A model generated the notes under the pieces. The model searched no databases and was not told where the DNA came from. It worked only from the letters and a program-made list of their open reading frames with translations. Below are positions 7,691 to 7,712 of a stretch of DNA of 7,712 bases, in pieces. Each line of letters opens with the position of its first letter. Within the stretch, counting starts at the first letter, position 1. Source of the stretch: Pseudomonadota bacterium (GTDB lineage: Bacteria > Pseudomonadota > Alphaproteobacteria > Rhodospirillales > 2-02-FULL-58-16); the NCBI GenBank assembly GCA_022572335.1, contig JACZWD010000128.1, positions 1-7,712 on the forward strand. The letters run 5' to 3'. A program made the translations under genes and the position numbers.

Positions 7691-7712
7691 ATGGCGGACA
7701 GGAAGCGGGTAG
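7691..7712 (+). CDS. Start of a further gene, cut by the window edge
   Basis: GGAGGG (7681-7686) lies 4 nt before an ATG at 7691, and the frame stays open to the edge (MADRKRV). The position right after the TctC-family receptor suggests a TctB-type small membrane subunit, but seven residues cannot show this. Confidence 0.45.

Overview
The window reads as chromosomal DNA of a GC-rich alphaproteobacterium. A member of the Rhodospirillales or a relative is my best guess. Three things point there: a GyrA with the long insertion in its C-terminal domain that is usual in alphaproteobacteria, the overlapping gyrA-coaD pair, and a cluster of GC-rich hairpin repeats at the left edge of a kind I associate with that group. 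The order-level placement is inference.

Layout from left to right. Positions 1-85 hold three tandem hairpins, probably an interspersed intergenic repeat. They lie just 3' of a minus-strand tRNA-like gene with a CAT anticodon (109-184), which has a normal core but a badly mismatched acceptor stem. A minus-strand gene for an endonuclease/exonuclease/phosphatase-family protein follows (353-1342), with its own recognisable promoter. Divergent from it is gyrA (1585-4431, TTG start), overlapping coaD (4428-4958) by 4 nt. A strong-looking promoter that starts over the coaD stop codon drives tRNA-Lys(TTT) (5003-5078).

The accessory part lies at 5079-6205. A compact non-coding element of about 262 bp (5260-5521) has near-terminal inverted repeats of 33 bp, perfect over their length and carrying TA at the ends. 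Inside sit two 94-nt hairpin arms, each closed by the same stem CGATGC/GCATCG. It looks like a MITE (a small non-autonomous transposon) that folds as a three-way junction. It ends 24 bp before the start codon of a gene for a small protein with a four-cysteine zinc-ribbon-like N-terminus and a DUF4145-like C-terminal domain (5546-6205).

The interval 6206-6546 holds a G-quadruplex-like G-rich stretch, some small hairpins and a plausible sigma70-type promoter. Then comes a gene for a periplasmic TctC/Bug-family solute receptor (6547-7572) with a Sec signal peptide, followed by a strong hairpin terminator. The first codons of another gene appear at the right edge (7691). The housekeeping part (gyrase, CoA synthesis, tRNA) is ordinary; the main unexplained structure is the 5260-5521 element.
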